Source of the DNA: Rhizophagus clarus
Lineage: Eukaryota > Glomeromycota > Glomeromycetes > Glomerales > Glomeraceae
Length of the DNA stretch: 64,000 nt
Assembly: GCA_015698045.1 (NCBI GenBank)
Contig: BLAL01000065.1
Coordinates: 62,001 to 126,000 of the forward strand
Reading direction: 5' to 3'
The notes under the pieces are model-generated. The model had not been told where the DNA came from. It ran no database searches and saw only the letters and a list, made by a program, of their open reading frames with translations. This document shows, one piece after another, positions 1 through 11,279 of the stretch (its first letter is position 1; the number at the start of each line of letters is the position of its first letter). A program made the translations under genes and the position numbers.

Positions 1-462
1 TAATATGAAATTCTTTTGAAAGTTGTTTGTGAATTAGACCCCATTTATCCTCATAAGCCGTACAGATTATTAAATATGTCCATGTTTCTTTATCATGCTT
101 ATATCCAGTGCATAAATAGTGATCATATAAAAGCAGTTTGCGTTAAGCTAAAACTATTTCTAAAGGGAGTGCTTTATGTATGAGTTTAATTAAAAAAACA
201 TAATAATTAATTAATAGCGATAGAATGGTAATGAAAGCTCGTAAATTGATTAATTAACATCCACGTGATATGCCAGTCATAGGTAACTGAATTTAAGTGG
301 TATTCTTCATAATTGTTGTTAAATAGTGACCATTTAGTAGCATCAAACATGTTAAAAACTTGGATAATAAAGTATCATAAGTTGGTTTCTATGGTGATAT
401 CTTTAAATGAAAGAAAGAATCTAGTATTATGGTTAATAAAATCTATTCTATTATCAAAAAAA
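1..462. other. AT-rich stretch without a recognised gene
   Basis: No open frame, RNA gene or terminal repeat is visible here. It adjoins the 3' end of the minus-strand LINE remnant and may be its decayed 3' untranslated region, but nothing in the bases proves this. Confidence 0.3.
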
Positions 463-1760
463 TTAATCAGTACTATTTAAACCCTCTTTGGCTAATCTAT
501 CAGCTATTTTATTCTCTTTATTCTCATCATGACTATTAATCTTCATTAATTCTAATTTCAAATGTTTCTCCTTATACACTATTTTGATTTTCATGATAAC
601 TAAAGAATTAGGTTGCTTCATTCGTACATTAGTATGCGGATTGTCCCAATTTTTAATAGCTGATATAGTGCATTGGCTGTCTATATGTATTCTAACTTCA
701 GTATCTTTAGGCATAACTAAAAGCACTAAAAATATAGTTACAAGTTCAGTCCTGGTGGATGAAGGCCAATATGCAACTTTGGCTAATACAGTGATAACAG
801 TATTATTTTATAATTCTATGTATATTCTTGCTTTCATGTCGCTTATAATATTGTCAGCTACATAGTGAAATATAGTGTTATTAATAGGACTACTCTACTG
901 TAATGATCCATCTGTATGAAAATTTAATATTTCATTTTTAGTTCTATTATTCTTAATCTTTTTGTTATATCTAATTAATGATTGTTTTAGTTGTTTATTT
1001 ATGATCTATTTTTACATAGGTAACTCTGATTCACAGTCACTAACAATTGCAATAGTGTTATTCCTTGTGCAATTTGTCTGATTCAGATCAATTACAGGTG
1101 CATTTATGGAGTAATTGAGCATCCAAAAGGGGGTTATTCATACCAACATTACTAGCCAAAATTTCCTTCTATTCTTTGTGAATAAGACAATCTTCTTTGG
1201 AGTTTTTAGCAATAGGAATTATGTAGATTTGATGTTTTAGGATATGTCAATCTGTCCTTGATGAATGTGTCTGTAATGTGACAACACTCATATCCTCAAA
1301 TATTGTGAATCTATGAGTGTAGCTGGTGTAATGATACAACATTCTTGTATTTGGTTTAAACCTCTAGTTTGTATTCATGTTTTATTGATCTTGCCAATGG
1401 TAAGCTTAATATTCTGTAAGATAGGAAAACCTATTACTAAATATTTCTTTACCCATCTATCTGATGGCAAAGATGGAAGTAAATGCCATAGTGTTTGTCA
1501 GAGTGAGAAAATGGAGCTGGGTGTTTCCTTAATCCTATGCCTTTGTGATTGTAGGATCTGATACAATGTAATATACCATTTGGTAGTATGCTCTTTAAGT
1601 AATTGATTCGCTAATAGTCTGTACAGATTCCAGCTGATAAGTCTGGCCAAGGGTAGAGAAATCTGTTCTAACCAAAATATCAGAAAACGTGTAGATTGTT
1701 TGAAAGTGAGAAAGTGATAAACTTTTCTAATATTCACAAAAATTTCAATCAAAGAAGTTC
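463..1760 (-). pseudogene. Decayed LINE (non-LTR retrotransposon) ORF2, RNase H end
   Basis: This is a broken reverse-transcriptase-type polyprotein read on the minus strand. The 3' part (about 463-726) reads as an RNase H C-terminus: a HIDSQCTISAI strand with the catalytic Asp, then INSHDENKENKIADRLAKEG, the conserved H..N..AD motif. Upstream, near 904-915 in another frame, minus-strand codons read TDGS, the first RNase H Asp motif. Further 5' (1498-1752) a frame contains LKEHTTKWYITLYQILQ, similar to linker sequence of Glomeromycotina LINE proteins as I remember them. Stops and frameshifts break the reading throughout, so it is inactive. No ATG start is present; the open piece at 463-726 begins at GTG. 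Assignment to a LINE rather than another RNase H source rests on the tether-like sequence and is an inference. Confidence 0.6.
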
Positions 1761-2788
1761 CTTTATACAGCAGTATCCACTCTTATTTATCAAAAGGATT
1801 CTGACGAAAGGTGATGTTTAACTGTCACCCTATAATTAGGACATGTAGGCTGAGGTTTAATTTCACTATAGATTTAAATAATAACAAAACATCTAACTTG
1901 TAAGTAAAGATGTTTGAAGGAATTGTATCAATAAGTTTTTTGGGATCAAGATCCTTGGAGAATCCTAAAATTTGTAACATAAGGAGGATCCTTTAGGAAT
2001 CTTTCCCACCGCTGGGGATTCCCTATCAAGAAAAAATTTAAGGAATCCCTAAAGATCAGAAGGAATCCTTAAGGATATTTGTTTTTATTTATTTATTTAT
2101 TTATTTATAATAGATTCATTTATTCATTTTTGCCTATTTATTTTATATTAATGTATTTATTAGTTCATATTAATTTATTTTATATATTAATTATTACATA
2201 TTTTATCAAAATTAACAAAAATAAAAAATAACTAAAATTAACAATTAAATTTCCAGCTAAGAGCTCAGTGTGCCATGTTAGTTCACTTCAGTTTTCTTAT
2301 CCAATTCTTCCCATAACCTAAAAAATCACTTAAAAAAAGAAGAAAAAATAAACCATCAGCAAGTGTTTTGTTTAAAGAAAAAATTTCTATTCCCTCACCA
2401 AAATCCACGTCTAAGAGAAGTTTAAAATGCGAATTTCCGCCTTCAAAGGTCCAAAAAACTGATGATCTAAAAAAAGAGTAGCAATGAAATGTTAATATCA
2501 TTTCACTAAAAACAAAACTAAAAAAAAAGACTTCCTTACTGAAGTTAATATATATCCAGAAGAGACCGATTCCATTTTACATGCCTAAAAAAAGAAATAA
2601 AACAAACATTTAGTATAGATGTTTGTTAAAATAAAAAAAAATAAAATAATTTTTTTTATTTGCCAGTTACTTGTATTTAAGGAGACTCAAAAAAATAGCC
2701 TGAAAAGAAAGAAAATGAATAGTTAGTGATATTTGTTAAAAATAAATAAAGTCTCAAGATTCTTAAACTTACCAGTTTAAAAGTTGCT

Positions 2789-5269
2789 TTAATTGGTCCT
2801 GTAGACTTCTAATTCTTTTAATGTCTGTTCCATTTCTCTATGTAAATTGTCTAAAGCTTCAATAGTGGAAGATAGAAATTCTAATGCCCAAAAGACCTGG
2901 CCGCCTAGAAAAACAAATAAAAATATCAAAACGCAAGTAATACGTTTTGTTAAAAAATAAATTTTTAAAAAAGAAGTTATCTAGGTGCTACTCCGGGTGG
3001 TGTCAGTTTTTTCTGCCACCCTGTCACGTGATTTAAAATAAATTTTAATTGCCCAATCTCAATCAGTTAATTTTTAACTTTAATTTTTTTCGTATAAAAA
3101 AATTTTTTTTCGCAAAGATAATCTTTAATAAATGACAATTTAAACCAAAATTAAAAAGTATACTTATATCTGATATGATTTTAAAAAGAAACTTTAGTTA
3201 TTGTATTCAGTACTTTTTTAGTTAATTATTTTATTAAATATATGTTACAAGTGAATTTAAATCTAAACGATTATTTATTTTTAACAGATCTAGTAATAAA
3301 TGATATAAATAGGTAATTTAACAACAAACTACAATGATAAAAAGGAAATAATTAGTAAAAGCGAAAGGAGATCAAAGGGGAAGCAAAAGAAGATGGAAAA
3401 TAAGGAAGAGAAGAACAAAAAAAAAAGGAGAGGTGGAAGAATAATGAGAAACGAAAAAAAAGGAAAGAGTTAATGTGAAATGAAAAAAAAAAAGATATGA
3501 AACGAAAAAAAAGAATGATGTAAAACGAAAAAAAAGAATGATATGAGATGAAAAAAAGGATATAAAATGAAAAAAAGATGTTGTGGAACGAAAAAAAAGG
3601 ATGATGTGGAATGAAAAAAAGAATGTTGCGAAATGAAAAAAAAGGATTATGCAAAATGAAAAAAAAGAATGATGCGAAATAAAAAAAAAAGAAGGAAGTG
3701 AAAAAAATGATGAGGAACAAAAAAAAGAAGGAGAAAATGATGAGGAAATGATATGAAAAGAAAAAAAGGGGAAGTGATGATGAAAGAAAAAGGAAAATGT
3801 TATGAGGAAAGAAAAAAAGAAGAGGTGATGATAGAAAACAAAAAAAAAGGGAATAAGAAATGAAAAAAAGGATAGGAAAGGAAAAAGATGATAGAAACCA
3901 ATAAGGGACGAATGGTAATGAAAAAATGATAAGAGACGAAGTGGAAAATTGAAATAGAGAAATAAAATTACAAAAAGAATCCCAACCAAACAAAAAGAAA
4001 AAAGAAAAAAAAAGTTAGTTACTAACGAAAATAAACTCCCAAAGACCCAAGATGTTCAAAAGTGTTTGAACTTACTACTTATTAAAAGTTCTAATATCAA
4101 AGTCTAAGGTCATTAAAAGCTGAAAAGAATTACCTACAAAAAAATGAGAACAGCTTAAAAAGCGTTAACGCTAATTAACGAAAAAAACATGCACAATGTT
4201 AAACAAAAACTTATCAAAAGCCTAAAGTTAAGAAAAAAAGCACTTATAAAAAAGAGAAGTCAGTCAGTGCTGAAGTGCTGAACTGCTGATTAATAAAAAC
4301 AATATAAGTAATATCAAAAACTTACCGAAGTCAAAGCCGTAAAAAAAAAATTGCGTAATAAAAAACACTAAACAAATGATCAGCATGACGTAATTTTATA
4401 ATTTAAATTTGAATCACATGATAAAGGGTGGCAAAAATCATGTTACCACCTGGGGTGGCATGAGGACTTTTTCTTTAAAAAATAATAGAAACATTAGTAA
4501 CTTAGTACTATAACGTTTCTTTAAAAAAATAAATTTAAAACTACTGAAGTGTTACGCATCAAAAGATTTGACTATCTAGAAAAAAAATAAGAAACAATAG
4601 AAACGTTAGTAAACAGTTTTGTTAAATAATAAATTTTTAAAAAAAATTGGATTTTTCCTACCAAAATTTTATGTGTTGAAAGACTATTAAAAATGAATTC
4701 AAAAAAATTAGGTTTACATGTCGATAGATCTGGCCATTTAGGAAAAAAAAATAAGATAATAATAGAAACGTTAGTAAACCTTTTCGTTAAAATTAAAAAA
4801 AATTTAAAAAAAGAAAATATTTCAGATTTCCTCTACCAGAATTTTACACGCTGAAAGATCACTAGAAAAAATAAATAATAATAGAAACGTTAGTAAACTG
4901 TTTTGTTAAAAATAAATAAAAAAAAATCTCTTTCCTTACCGAAATCTACGTTCAAGTTTGTGGGAAAAATGAGAGGAAAGGAATGAGAGAGGGAAAAGGA
5001 CCAGGGGATGAAAAGGAAAAGGGAGAGAGAGAGAAGAGGGAAAGGAAGAGAGAAAGGGAAAGGGAAAGGAAGAGGGAAAGGGAGAGGGAAAGGGAAAGGA
5101 AGAGGAAGAGAGGAAAAGAGAAAGAAAATAGAAATGAAATGAAATGAAATGAAACTGGAAAATGAAAAAAGTTTAAAAAAGCATCTAGCCGATCTTTTTT
5201 TAACTGCAGCTGTGGCTGATTGCTGGCAATAAAGTAATCACATAATACACGTAAATAAAAAGAAATCAT
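2789..5269 (-). CDS. Putative intron-rich gene inside the inverted-repeat element
   Basis: An ATG at 5269 opens a frame starting MISFYLRVLCDYFIASNQ, running on as QLQLKKDRLDAFLNF before entering a pyrimidine-rich tract. Downstream on the minus strand are short segments bounded by GTAAGG/GTAGG donors and CTAG acceptors, several introns sharing a TACTAAC branch site. The last clear exon, 2904-2789, follows a TTTTTCTAG acceptor and encodes GQVFWALEFLSS, STIEALDNLHREMEQTLKEL and a few more residues before TAA; it looks helical or coiled-coil. A further donor follows in the 3' region (2772). The complete splice path could not be resolved, and a 1.5-kb element interrupts the middle, so it may be a pseudogene. 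No known family is recognised. Confidence 0.25.
2984..4464. mobile_element. Nested inverted-repeat element with polypurine core
   Basis: Left end (about 2984-3034: GGTGCTACTCCGGGTGGTGT, then TGCCACCCTGTCACGTGATT) is an imperfect inverted copy of the right end (about 4412-4464: ATCACATGATAAAGGGTGGC, then ACCACCTGGGGTGGCATGAG). The arms are about 50 bp. The element interrupts the intron-rich minus-strand region of the surrounding element, so it is the younger insertion. The core is mostly the polypurine tract at 3352-3993 and has no believable coding region. No clear target duplication could be fixed. Confidence 0.5.
3352..3993. repeat. Polypurine (GA/AAAAAG) low-complexity tract
   Basis: About 640 bases are almost pure A/G on the plus strand, made of drifting copies of GAAATGAAAAAAAGGATGAT-like words about 20-30 bp long. 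Long minus-strand open frames here (Phe/Ser-rich) are compositional by-products. A second, more G-rich purine block of the same element lies at about 4975-5150 (GGGAAAGGGAGAGGGAAAGG). Confidence 0.85.
4480..4935 (-). repeat. Tandem exon-intron duplication units with TACTAAC branch site
   Basis: Read on the minus strand, three to four units of roughly 130 bp repeat. A short exon-like piece with the core CTTTCARCRYRTAAAATTYT ends in G followed by GTAGG or GTAAGG. Next comes an A/T-rich intron containing AACAAAACNGTTTACTAACG and a TTCTAG-type acceptor. TACTAAC lies about 25-30 nt before the acceptor, as expected for a branch site. The plus-strand signature is GAAACGTTAGTAAAC near 4593, 4763 and 4882. 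This suggests internal duplication of whole exon-intron modules. Confidence 0.55.
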
Positions 5270-5442
5270 ATCAGTTTAATCTATATAAAAAATCCTTAGA
5301 GATAATAACTTTAAAGATCCTTAGAGAATCTATTAAACTATAGAATCCCTTAGGATCTTTAAATTTGCTTAAAGAATCCTTAAAGATCCCAAAAATTTAA
5401 AGATCTTCAAAGATTCTTTGGCAATTTTAGGATTCTTTAAGG

Positions 5443-6110
5443 ATATAGTCCAGATCAAGGGCTTTCCAAAGAGCCTAAAGTTTTAAAAAACGGATCAGTG
5501 GATCCCAAGATATTTGCATTTAAACATGTTAAAAAATTCGTACCTCAACTTTAAACGTAAATATCTCCAGATCTAATGATCCAATCGGCAAGCTCTTTTT
5601 TCGTCTATAAAGTCCAGAACAAGGGCTTTCCAACAAGCCTAAAATTATAGAAAACGGATCAGTGAATCTTGATATATTTGCGTTTAAAGATAGTAATACA
5701 AACTCTGACATAAAATAATTATTTTATTGTTTAAAAATATCTATTATAATACCATCTTTTATATGATGTTTTTATTACACTTTCATAAATATTTATAGCT
5801 ACTAAGACTATATAAATTTTTATTTTACTTTATATTTTATTAAAATATACTTACTTTTTAATAATATATGTTAAAAATTCCAGATATATGAGAAATGGGT
5901 TTTTTATTAGTGAAATGGGTTTTTTTACGTTTCTTTTACATTTAATAATTTAAGTTTTGCAAATGTAAATTTTTGTTCAACTTATTATTTAATCAAGTGA
6001 TCATCAATCAGATGATTTTTTGGTATTACAAAACAATTTTGAGTAACGAAAACTGTGAAAATCAATTTAATAACTCTTTTTAATGCAGAGTGAACAAATC
6101 AGCCCATATG
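5443..6110. repeat. Truncated copy of the 46681-47611 dispersed repeat
   Basis: From 5443 to 6110 the sequence matches 46944-47611 at a constant offset, with no net insertion or deletion and only a handful of substitutions (for example AGTGGATC against AGTAGATC). The copy ends in AAATCAGCCCATATG, the terminal repeat of the full-length copy. Its 5' part is missing and replaced by the end of the 1951-5443 element. The open frame at 5529-5711 recurs in the other copy and is not regarded as coding. Confidence 0.85.
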
Positions 6111-6879
6111 TATGATTTTTCTCTTATTTAATTAATATGATATAATATTATTTTTAACAATTATAAACATCTGATTTTCAAGAATATTTTTATAAATTTT
6201 AAAAATTAAAACTTTTGTTTTATTAAATTATATCTAATCAAAAAAAATTGTTAATTATTAAATTATTTTAATACAATAAACATAATCAAGTATTTTTCTA
6301 AAGAAGTTTTTCAAAAGTAACAAATAATGCAGTAGATCAGTCTAGATCTTTTTTTTATTTGATAATATATTTATGTAGGTTATTATTTTGTATTATTTGT
6401 CATATACTTTTTCAGAAAACTACTTTAGAAAAATATTTGATTATACAATAAATTAATAAAGTATTAAAAAATTTTTTTTAATCTTTTCTTTTACTTGTTT
6501 TTTTTTAAATATTTTACAAATAAGAATACTTATAGCAAAACAAGAGGTTTAGTACCAAAAATTTTTTTTTTAATATTTTGCTATATTTGTAATTTTTAGT
6601 AAAATTGTTATATAAATCTAAAAAATTTTTTTTAGTATCAAATCCATTATTTTGCTGTAAGCGTTCTCAAATATTTTTCATTATAATATTACTTTAAGTA
6701 TAAAAAAAATATTTTATTTAATTATAATATACTATTTGTATTTATAATTTAATAAAATAAATAAATTTACTACTGAATATATTAAACTTTAGTTTTAAAG
6801 GATTTACTTTAAAAATATACTAAAAATCAGTTGATTTTTTTTAATTAGTAATTCTTACTTCTACTTTTTATTTAATTGT
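6111..6879. other. AT-rich spacer
   Basis: Very A/T-rich with homopolymer runs. No coding frame, RNA gene or terminal repeat was seen. Confidence 0.3.
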
Positions 6880-6887
6880 ATTTTAAT

Positions 6888-7934
6888 TAGGATTCCAATC
6901 GGTTTTAGTAATTACTGAACTGTACTGATTAGTTTCAGTATCAGAGCAGTTTCAGTTTTATGATTTATTGAACTGAAAATTTCAGTTTCAGTATCAGTTT
7001 TGCGATTTACTGAACTGATTTACTGATAATAAAAACATTTTTTTTATAAAAAAAATAACTTTTTATTAAATAATGTAGTTAAAAAAAAATGTTGCAAAAT
7101 ATTTTTTACATAGAAAATATTGTGAAATGTTTTTTATATAGAAAATGTTATGAAATGTTTTTTACATAGACAATTTATTATGAAAAATAACATTTCACAA
7201 CATTATTTTTGTAAAACTTACAAAAAGCATTGCAAAACATTTTTTACATAAATGATTTGATAAAAAAAATAATATTTCACAATATTATTTTTGCGAAATT
7301 TGTAAAAAACGTTGCAAAACATTTTTTACATAAACAATTTGATATAAAAAATAATAATTCGTAATATTATTTTTGCAGAACTTGTAAAAAATGTTGCAAA
7401 ACATTTTTTACATAAATAATTTAATATGAAAAATAATGTTTTGTAACGTTATTTTTGTGAAACTTGTAAAAAATGTTGCGAAATATTTTTTTACATAAAC
7501 GTTTAATATAAAAAATAACATTTCACAATATTATTTTATGAAACCTATAAAAAATATTGCAAAATGTTTTTTACATCAGAAATTTAATATAGAAAATAAC
7601 ATTTTGTAACATTATTTTTTTTTTTATTTAAAAATGTTGCAAACCATTTTTATAAAATGATTTAATATAAAAAAATATCTCGCAACATTTTTTTTGTTAC
7701 TTTAATAAAAACGTTGTAAAATATTTTTTATGGATGATTTGATAAAAAAAATCATTTCGCAACTTTTTTTGCTAAATGTTACGAAACATTTTTTTACTAA
7801 AAATATTTGGTAAATCAGTTCAATTTTTGGTAATTGCTGATCAGTTTCAGTAATCATTAATACCAATACTGATCAATTTGATTCAGTATCAGTTTTTGCA
7901 AAAATCAAACTGAACTGAACTAATCAGAACCCTA
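6888..7934. mobile_element. hAT-type MITE with 8-bp target duplication
   Basis: The element begins TAGGATTCCAATCGG and ends CTAATCAGAACCCTA, so its termini are inverted TAGGRTTC ends as in many hAT transposons. It is flanked by a perfect 8-bp direct repeat, ATTTTAAT, at 6880-6887 and 7935-7942, the duplication length expected for hAT. Subterminal regions on both sides are packed with CAGTTTCAGTATCAGT-like words in inverted orientation (6920-7030 and 7810-7925). The interior is an array of about 70-85-bp repeats. There is no transposase frame, so it is non-autonomous. Confidence 0.8.
7075..7800. repeat. Tandem repeats in the core of the hAT MITE
   Basis: About nine degenerate copies of a 70-85-bp unit built around AAAAATGTTGCAAAACATTT, then TTTACATAAACAATTTGATA and AAAAATAACATTTCGCAACA. 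Each copy contains a small ATGTTGCAAAACAT palindrome. The copies differ in length and sequence, so the array is old. Confidence 0.7.
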
Positions 7935-8134
7935 ATTTTAATTGGTTAAAAAAAATATATAATATACAATATATGGGATCTTTGCAATAAAAAGGTACAA
8001 AACTTAAAAAAAACATAAAAATTTAATTAATATTAAATTTATACTTATTTTAGTATAAAAAACATAATTAGCATATAAAGTAAATTTAAAAATTTTTTTG
8101 AGTTTCGTACTTTTCTATTGCAAAGACCCTCATA

Positions 8135-8230
8135 TAATTATATTTATATAATTAATTTATGATTTAGTAATCCAATTTTTATAAACTTTTTTTTTATTTT
8201 ATGGCTTTTGTTAAGCTTCTCAAAACAAAA
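8135..8230. repeat. Repeat segment, inverted partner of 11455-11560
   Basis: ATAATTATATTTATATAATT followed by TGATTTAGTAATCCAATTTT and a T-rich ATTTTATGGCTTTTGTTAAG stretch matches, in reverse complement, the interior of the MITE at 11280-11653 over roughly 95 bp with scattered mismatches. The two copies probably come from one older repeat family. Confidence 0.55.
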
Positions 8231-8829
8231 AAAAAATGTTTAATTAAATTAAATTATTAGATAGTAAAACAATTGTAAAAAATTATTTTAATATATAAAT
8301 AATAATAATAAATATTAATATATTTTTATTAAAATTAAAACTAAAAAAGGTTTTTCTACTGATCTGTAAAACCAATTTTTTGTGGAAGAAAAAATTTTTT
8401 ATTTCAATATGAAAAAAGGATTTCTATTAACAAAACCAGCCAAGAAAATAGAAAAACTGGATTCTTCACATTTGGTTACTATAAATTATGACTTGAAAAC
8501 TTCACTTTCTGATCATTTTTATGACATTATTATAGGTTTTTTTTCAGATCTTGTTACAAAGAACTCATTTTTTTTTAACTCCATAGTATTTTCAGACTCA
8601 AGAGAAGGTTAAAAAGTTTCTTAACAAATATAAGGACCAATAAGTTCCTGGTAACAAGTTAATAAAGAAAATTAATACCGATAATTGCTATCCTTAAACT
8701 GCTCGCTTTTTGGCCTGCATTCTCAATACCTTTCTCTTAAACAATGAACTTATGGAACTTTTTTTTCTGGATTCTGAAATTTACTGAAAGTTGGATACAT
8801 ACAATAAATAACATTAGAAAATCTAGGGG

Positions 8830-10001
8830 ATCCTATGCATCAATTAGATACATTAATAAATTTTGATGAGATAAATAGAGATTTACAAGAATTATTGGAT
8901 GATAATCTAAATGCCACACTCTTGCGTAATAACATACCTATATCTGTTATACGCTTGATCAAATCTCAAAAAAAGAGCACTAAAAAGAAAATCCATAAAG
9001 AGAAGAAAAAATGTTGCAACTATAAATTCCTTCTAAACTAGATGAATGAGTAGTACCCACTTTTAGTGCTAAATCTCTTGAGTATACATTTTCTCAACTT
9101 TCTGGTTTAAGGATAGTTATACTATTTAAGCAGTTAAAATGAAATTCTAAACCCTCTTTAATGCCTAATGATAAAGAAAAGAAATTAAAATAGAAAGAGA
9201 CAAACAAATATTTAAAGAATGGAAATGTTATTATTACTGGATATTATTCACAAAAAGAAGAACAAGCACAATTATTAAACCTTATTATGTATGATATTCC
9301 AGCAAAATGAGATAATTATACCCTATTGGTCAATTTAGAATGATGAGGTAAGATCAGCACAAAGGTACACAAAAAGTATTTATCTGTAAGGGTAAGACTG
9401 ATTTCTAACTACAAGTGCTTAAAATACTAACTATAATGGAGGAGACTAAACTGTTAATTTGGGTGGAATTCCTGTTTGATGATTCCTATCTCTCAGAAAG
9501 AAAACAACACGAGAAATTCTAAACTGTCATATACAATATCCCAGATGATATGACAGATGCCTCCTTATTCTCAAATAGACGTCTATATTAGTTTTTTTTG
9601 AATAATGGCATAAAATCATTTAAAATAGTTAAAGAGGTTGATGGATCTAAAAAGATGATAAGTTATTTTGACACTTAGGATCATATTTCTACTCATATTA
9701 ATAACCCTCAGCTTTAGAATAATAAATGAATCTCTTGGTCCTGTTATTCTACCCCAACTTCAAGAACCTTTATAAATCTGCTCAAATTGGTAATGCAGAC
9801 AAATCTTCAAGGACAACATATAGGTCTAACTTTTTTTTTTCAGGTTCTAATACTAATAATCTTAATAATAATCATTATAAAACTCCTAAAACTGGTTACT
9901 TTATCAAGAAAATCAATCATTTAAGAAAAGACCAGCCTAACAAATCAGATGTAAAACATTTAATAGCTGGATTGAAAGTACTGCTGGAATATTATATTTA
10001 G
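8830..10001 (+). pseudogene. Decayed LINE ORF1-like region
   Basis: Broken plus-strand coding-like sequence spread over several frames. At 8835-9041 an open piece reads MHQLDTLINFDEINRDLQEL and ends in a Lys-rich stretch. Between about 9235 and 9700 pieces such as KEEQAQLLNLIMYDIPAK, IYNIPDDMTDASLFSNRRLY and FFLNNGIKSFKIVKEVDGSK appear, separated by stops. At 9726-10001 a further open stretch ends GLKVLLEYYI. The YDIP...IYNIPDDMT...KSFKIVKEVDGSKK order resembles an ORF1-type protein I associate with Glomeromycotina non-LTR elements; this is recall, not a search. Many stops show it is dead. Confidence 0.45.
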
Positions 10002-10009
10002 TTTAATTG

Positions 10010-10640
10010 GAAGAAATTGATCAAAAATTTTCATTAACTTCTTGTCAATATTTTTTTATTTTATTAGATCGTAGAATTTTTATTTTTATTTTTCATTTCC
10101 TTTATATCTTAAACAATTTTATAACTAGACTTTCTATTATACTAAAGAAAATAAGCTAGAGATATAGTATTGATATAGTAGTTATGAGATATATCTGTAA
10201 CTCTAGTGTGAGGAACGGATAGGCTTTGTCTATTAATTATTTTATATATTTTTTGATCTTTTATCTAATAAAATAAGCACTTCTTTTAACTAAAAAAAAA
10301 AATATTTTTATTAAAATAAAATTTCAATTCGCAGTTATTACAAAATAATAAGGAAAAGAAAAATACAAAGATTTCATTTGTAAAAATAATCAATAGATTA
10401 TATTTATAAATTACATTTGAGTGAACAGAGATGAACTGGTTAAAACTTGTAAAATTCAAAAGAATGTTATTATAAGTTTATTGCAATTAACTAGGTCTTA
10501 GTATTATAAAAATTAGATATAAAGATTCAAAATATAGTTCCAAAATTAGGCCCTGTAAGGTACTGATAATAATGTATTATCTCTTACTTAGAATAATAAC
10601 ATTTAAACATCCCAAACTCTACATATAGTAAATTGCTTAA
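10010..10640. other. AT-rich sequence after the decayed ORF1-like region
   Basis: Contains a slightly less A/T-rich patch at 10150-10230 (GTGTGAGGAACGGATAGGCT) that may belong to the same dead retroelement. No frame or RNA gene was recognised. Confidence 0.25.
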
Positions 10641-10658
10641 CAATATTATTTAAACAGT

Positions 10659-10946
10659 TCACGTATTTAAAAAAAAATTAGAAAAAAAATAAAAACACAA
10701 AAAGCAACTAAAATTTAAAAATAGAATTAACAATAATTTAATAATATTTATTTTGTCATCAGATTTATTGTTTAAAGACTTTTTAGTTTTTTTATTTTTT
10801 AACTTTTTTAAGGTTTTCATCAAATTCTTTTCAGATTTAAAATTAGTTAGATATTTTTTGAAAAAACAAGAAGTCATGATTTTTTTAGAAGAGTTATTAT
10901 TAGACTTCTTGGATTTTTTACTTTTTAAGAAAGAAAGAAAAGTCAT
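10659..10946 (-). CDS. Small Lys-rich hypothetical protein with C-terminal hydrophobic segment
   Basis: A genuine ATG (10946) opens 95 codons. The first two thirds are extremely Lys/Asn-rich (KSKKSKKSNNNSSKK). The C-terminal third, about residues 68-94, is hydrophobic (IIKLLLILFLNFSCFLCFYF), like a tail anchor. The composition is what A/T-rich DNA can yield by chance, an opposite-strand frame overlaps it, and it lies among dead transposon sequence, so a real gene is doubtful. No family is recognised. Confidence 0.15.
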   Translation of the reverse strand: MTFLSFLKSKKSKKSNNNSSKKIMTSCFFKKYLTNFKSEKNLMKTLKKLKNKKTKKSLNNKSDDKINIIKLLLILFLNFSCFLCFYFFSNFFLNT

Positions 10947-11279
10947 ACACTAAGATAGAAAGTAGTTTATATTATTATGGTTGAAATTAAATTTTATATT
11001 TTTACAAAACTTTATATTTTCATATTTTTTAAAAAAAACTATAATTGAGTTCTTTCTGTCTATTGTAAAATGCTTCGCAGCTTTTATCAGATAGTTATCA
11101 AAGATGTATGATAATTTGTTATATTTCTAAAGTTACCAGTAATGAAAACTTTGAAGTAGATCATTAATATACAGGTAAACCTGTTTACATTTTTTATTTT
11201 ATTATAGAGACTAGTTTCCAAAAAACTATTATACCTCTTGATTACCTAAAGAGTATTGCTAAATACTCTTTTTAAATAA

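Larger units (their letters stand above)
1951..5443. mobile_element. Composite inverted-repeat element with AAGGATCC-rich ends
   Basis: Left end 1951-1974 (ATCCTTGGAGAATCCTAAAA...) is an imperfect inverted match of right end 5420-5443 (...TTTTAGGATTCTTTAAGGAT). Just inside both ends lie clusters of AAGGATCCTT/GAATCCTT words (about 1981-2075 and 5286-5440), which look like subterminal binding arrays. The interior carries a minus-strand intron-rich reading (2789-5269) and a second nested inverted-repeat element (2984-4464). The right edge coincides exactly with the point where homology to the 46944-47611 repeat begins, so this element probably sits next to or inside a truncated copy of that repeat. 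No target-site duplication was found, and no transposase family was recognised. Limits are the outermost inverted match and could be off by some bases. Confidence 0.45.

Noticed and set aside
3352-3993. Two long overlapping minus-strand open frames (213 and 205 residues)
   Set aside because: Both are Phe/Ser/Leu/Ile runs dictated by a polypurine tract, in two frames at once, with no domain or conserved pattern.
4952-5269. 105-residue minus-strand frame as a complete protein
   Set aside because: Only the first 40 or so residues look coding; the rest is SLSLSLFLSLSL from a purine repeat. It is kept only as the possible first exon of an intron-rich gene.
5529-5711. 60-residue frame also present at 47030-47212
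   Set aside because: Its conservation is explained by the near-identical DNA repeat; it has no recognisable product and a non-ATG start is possible.
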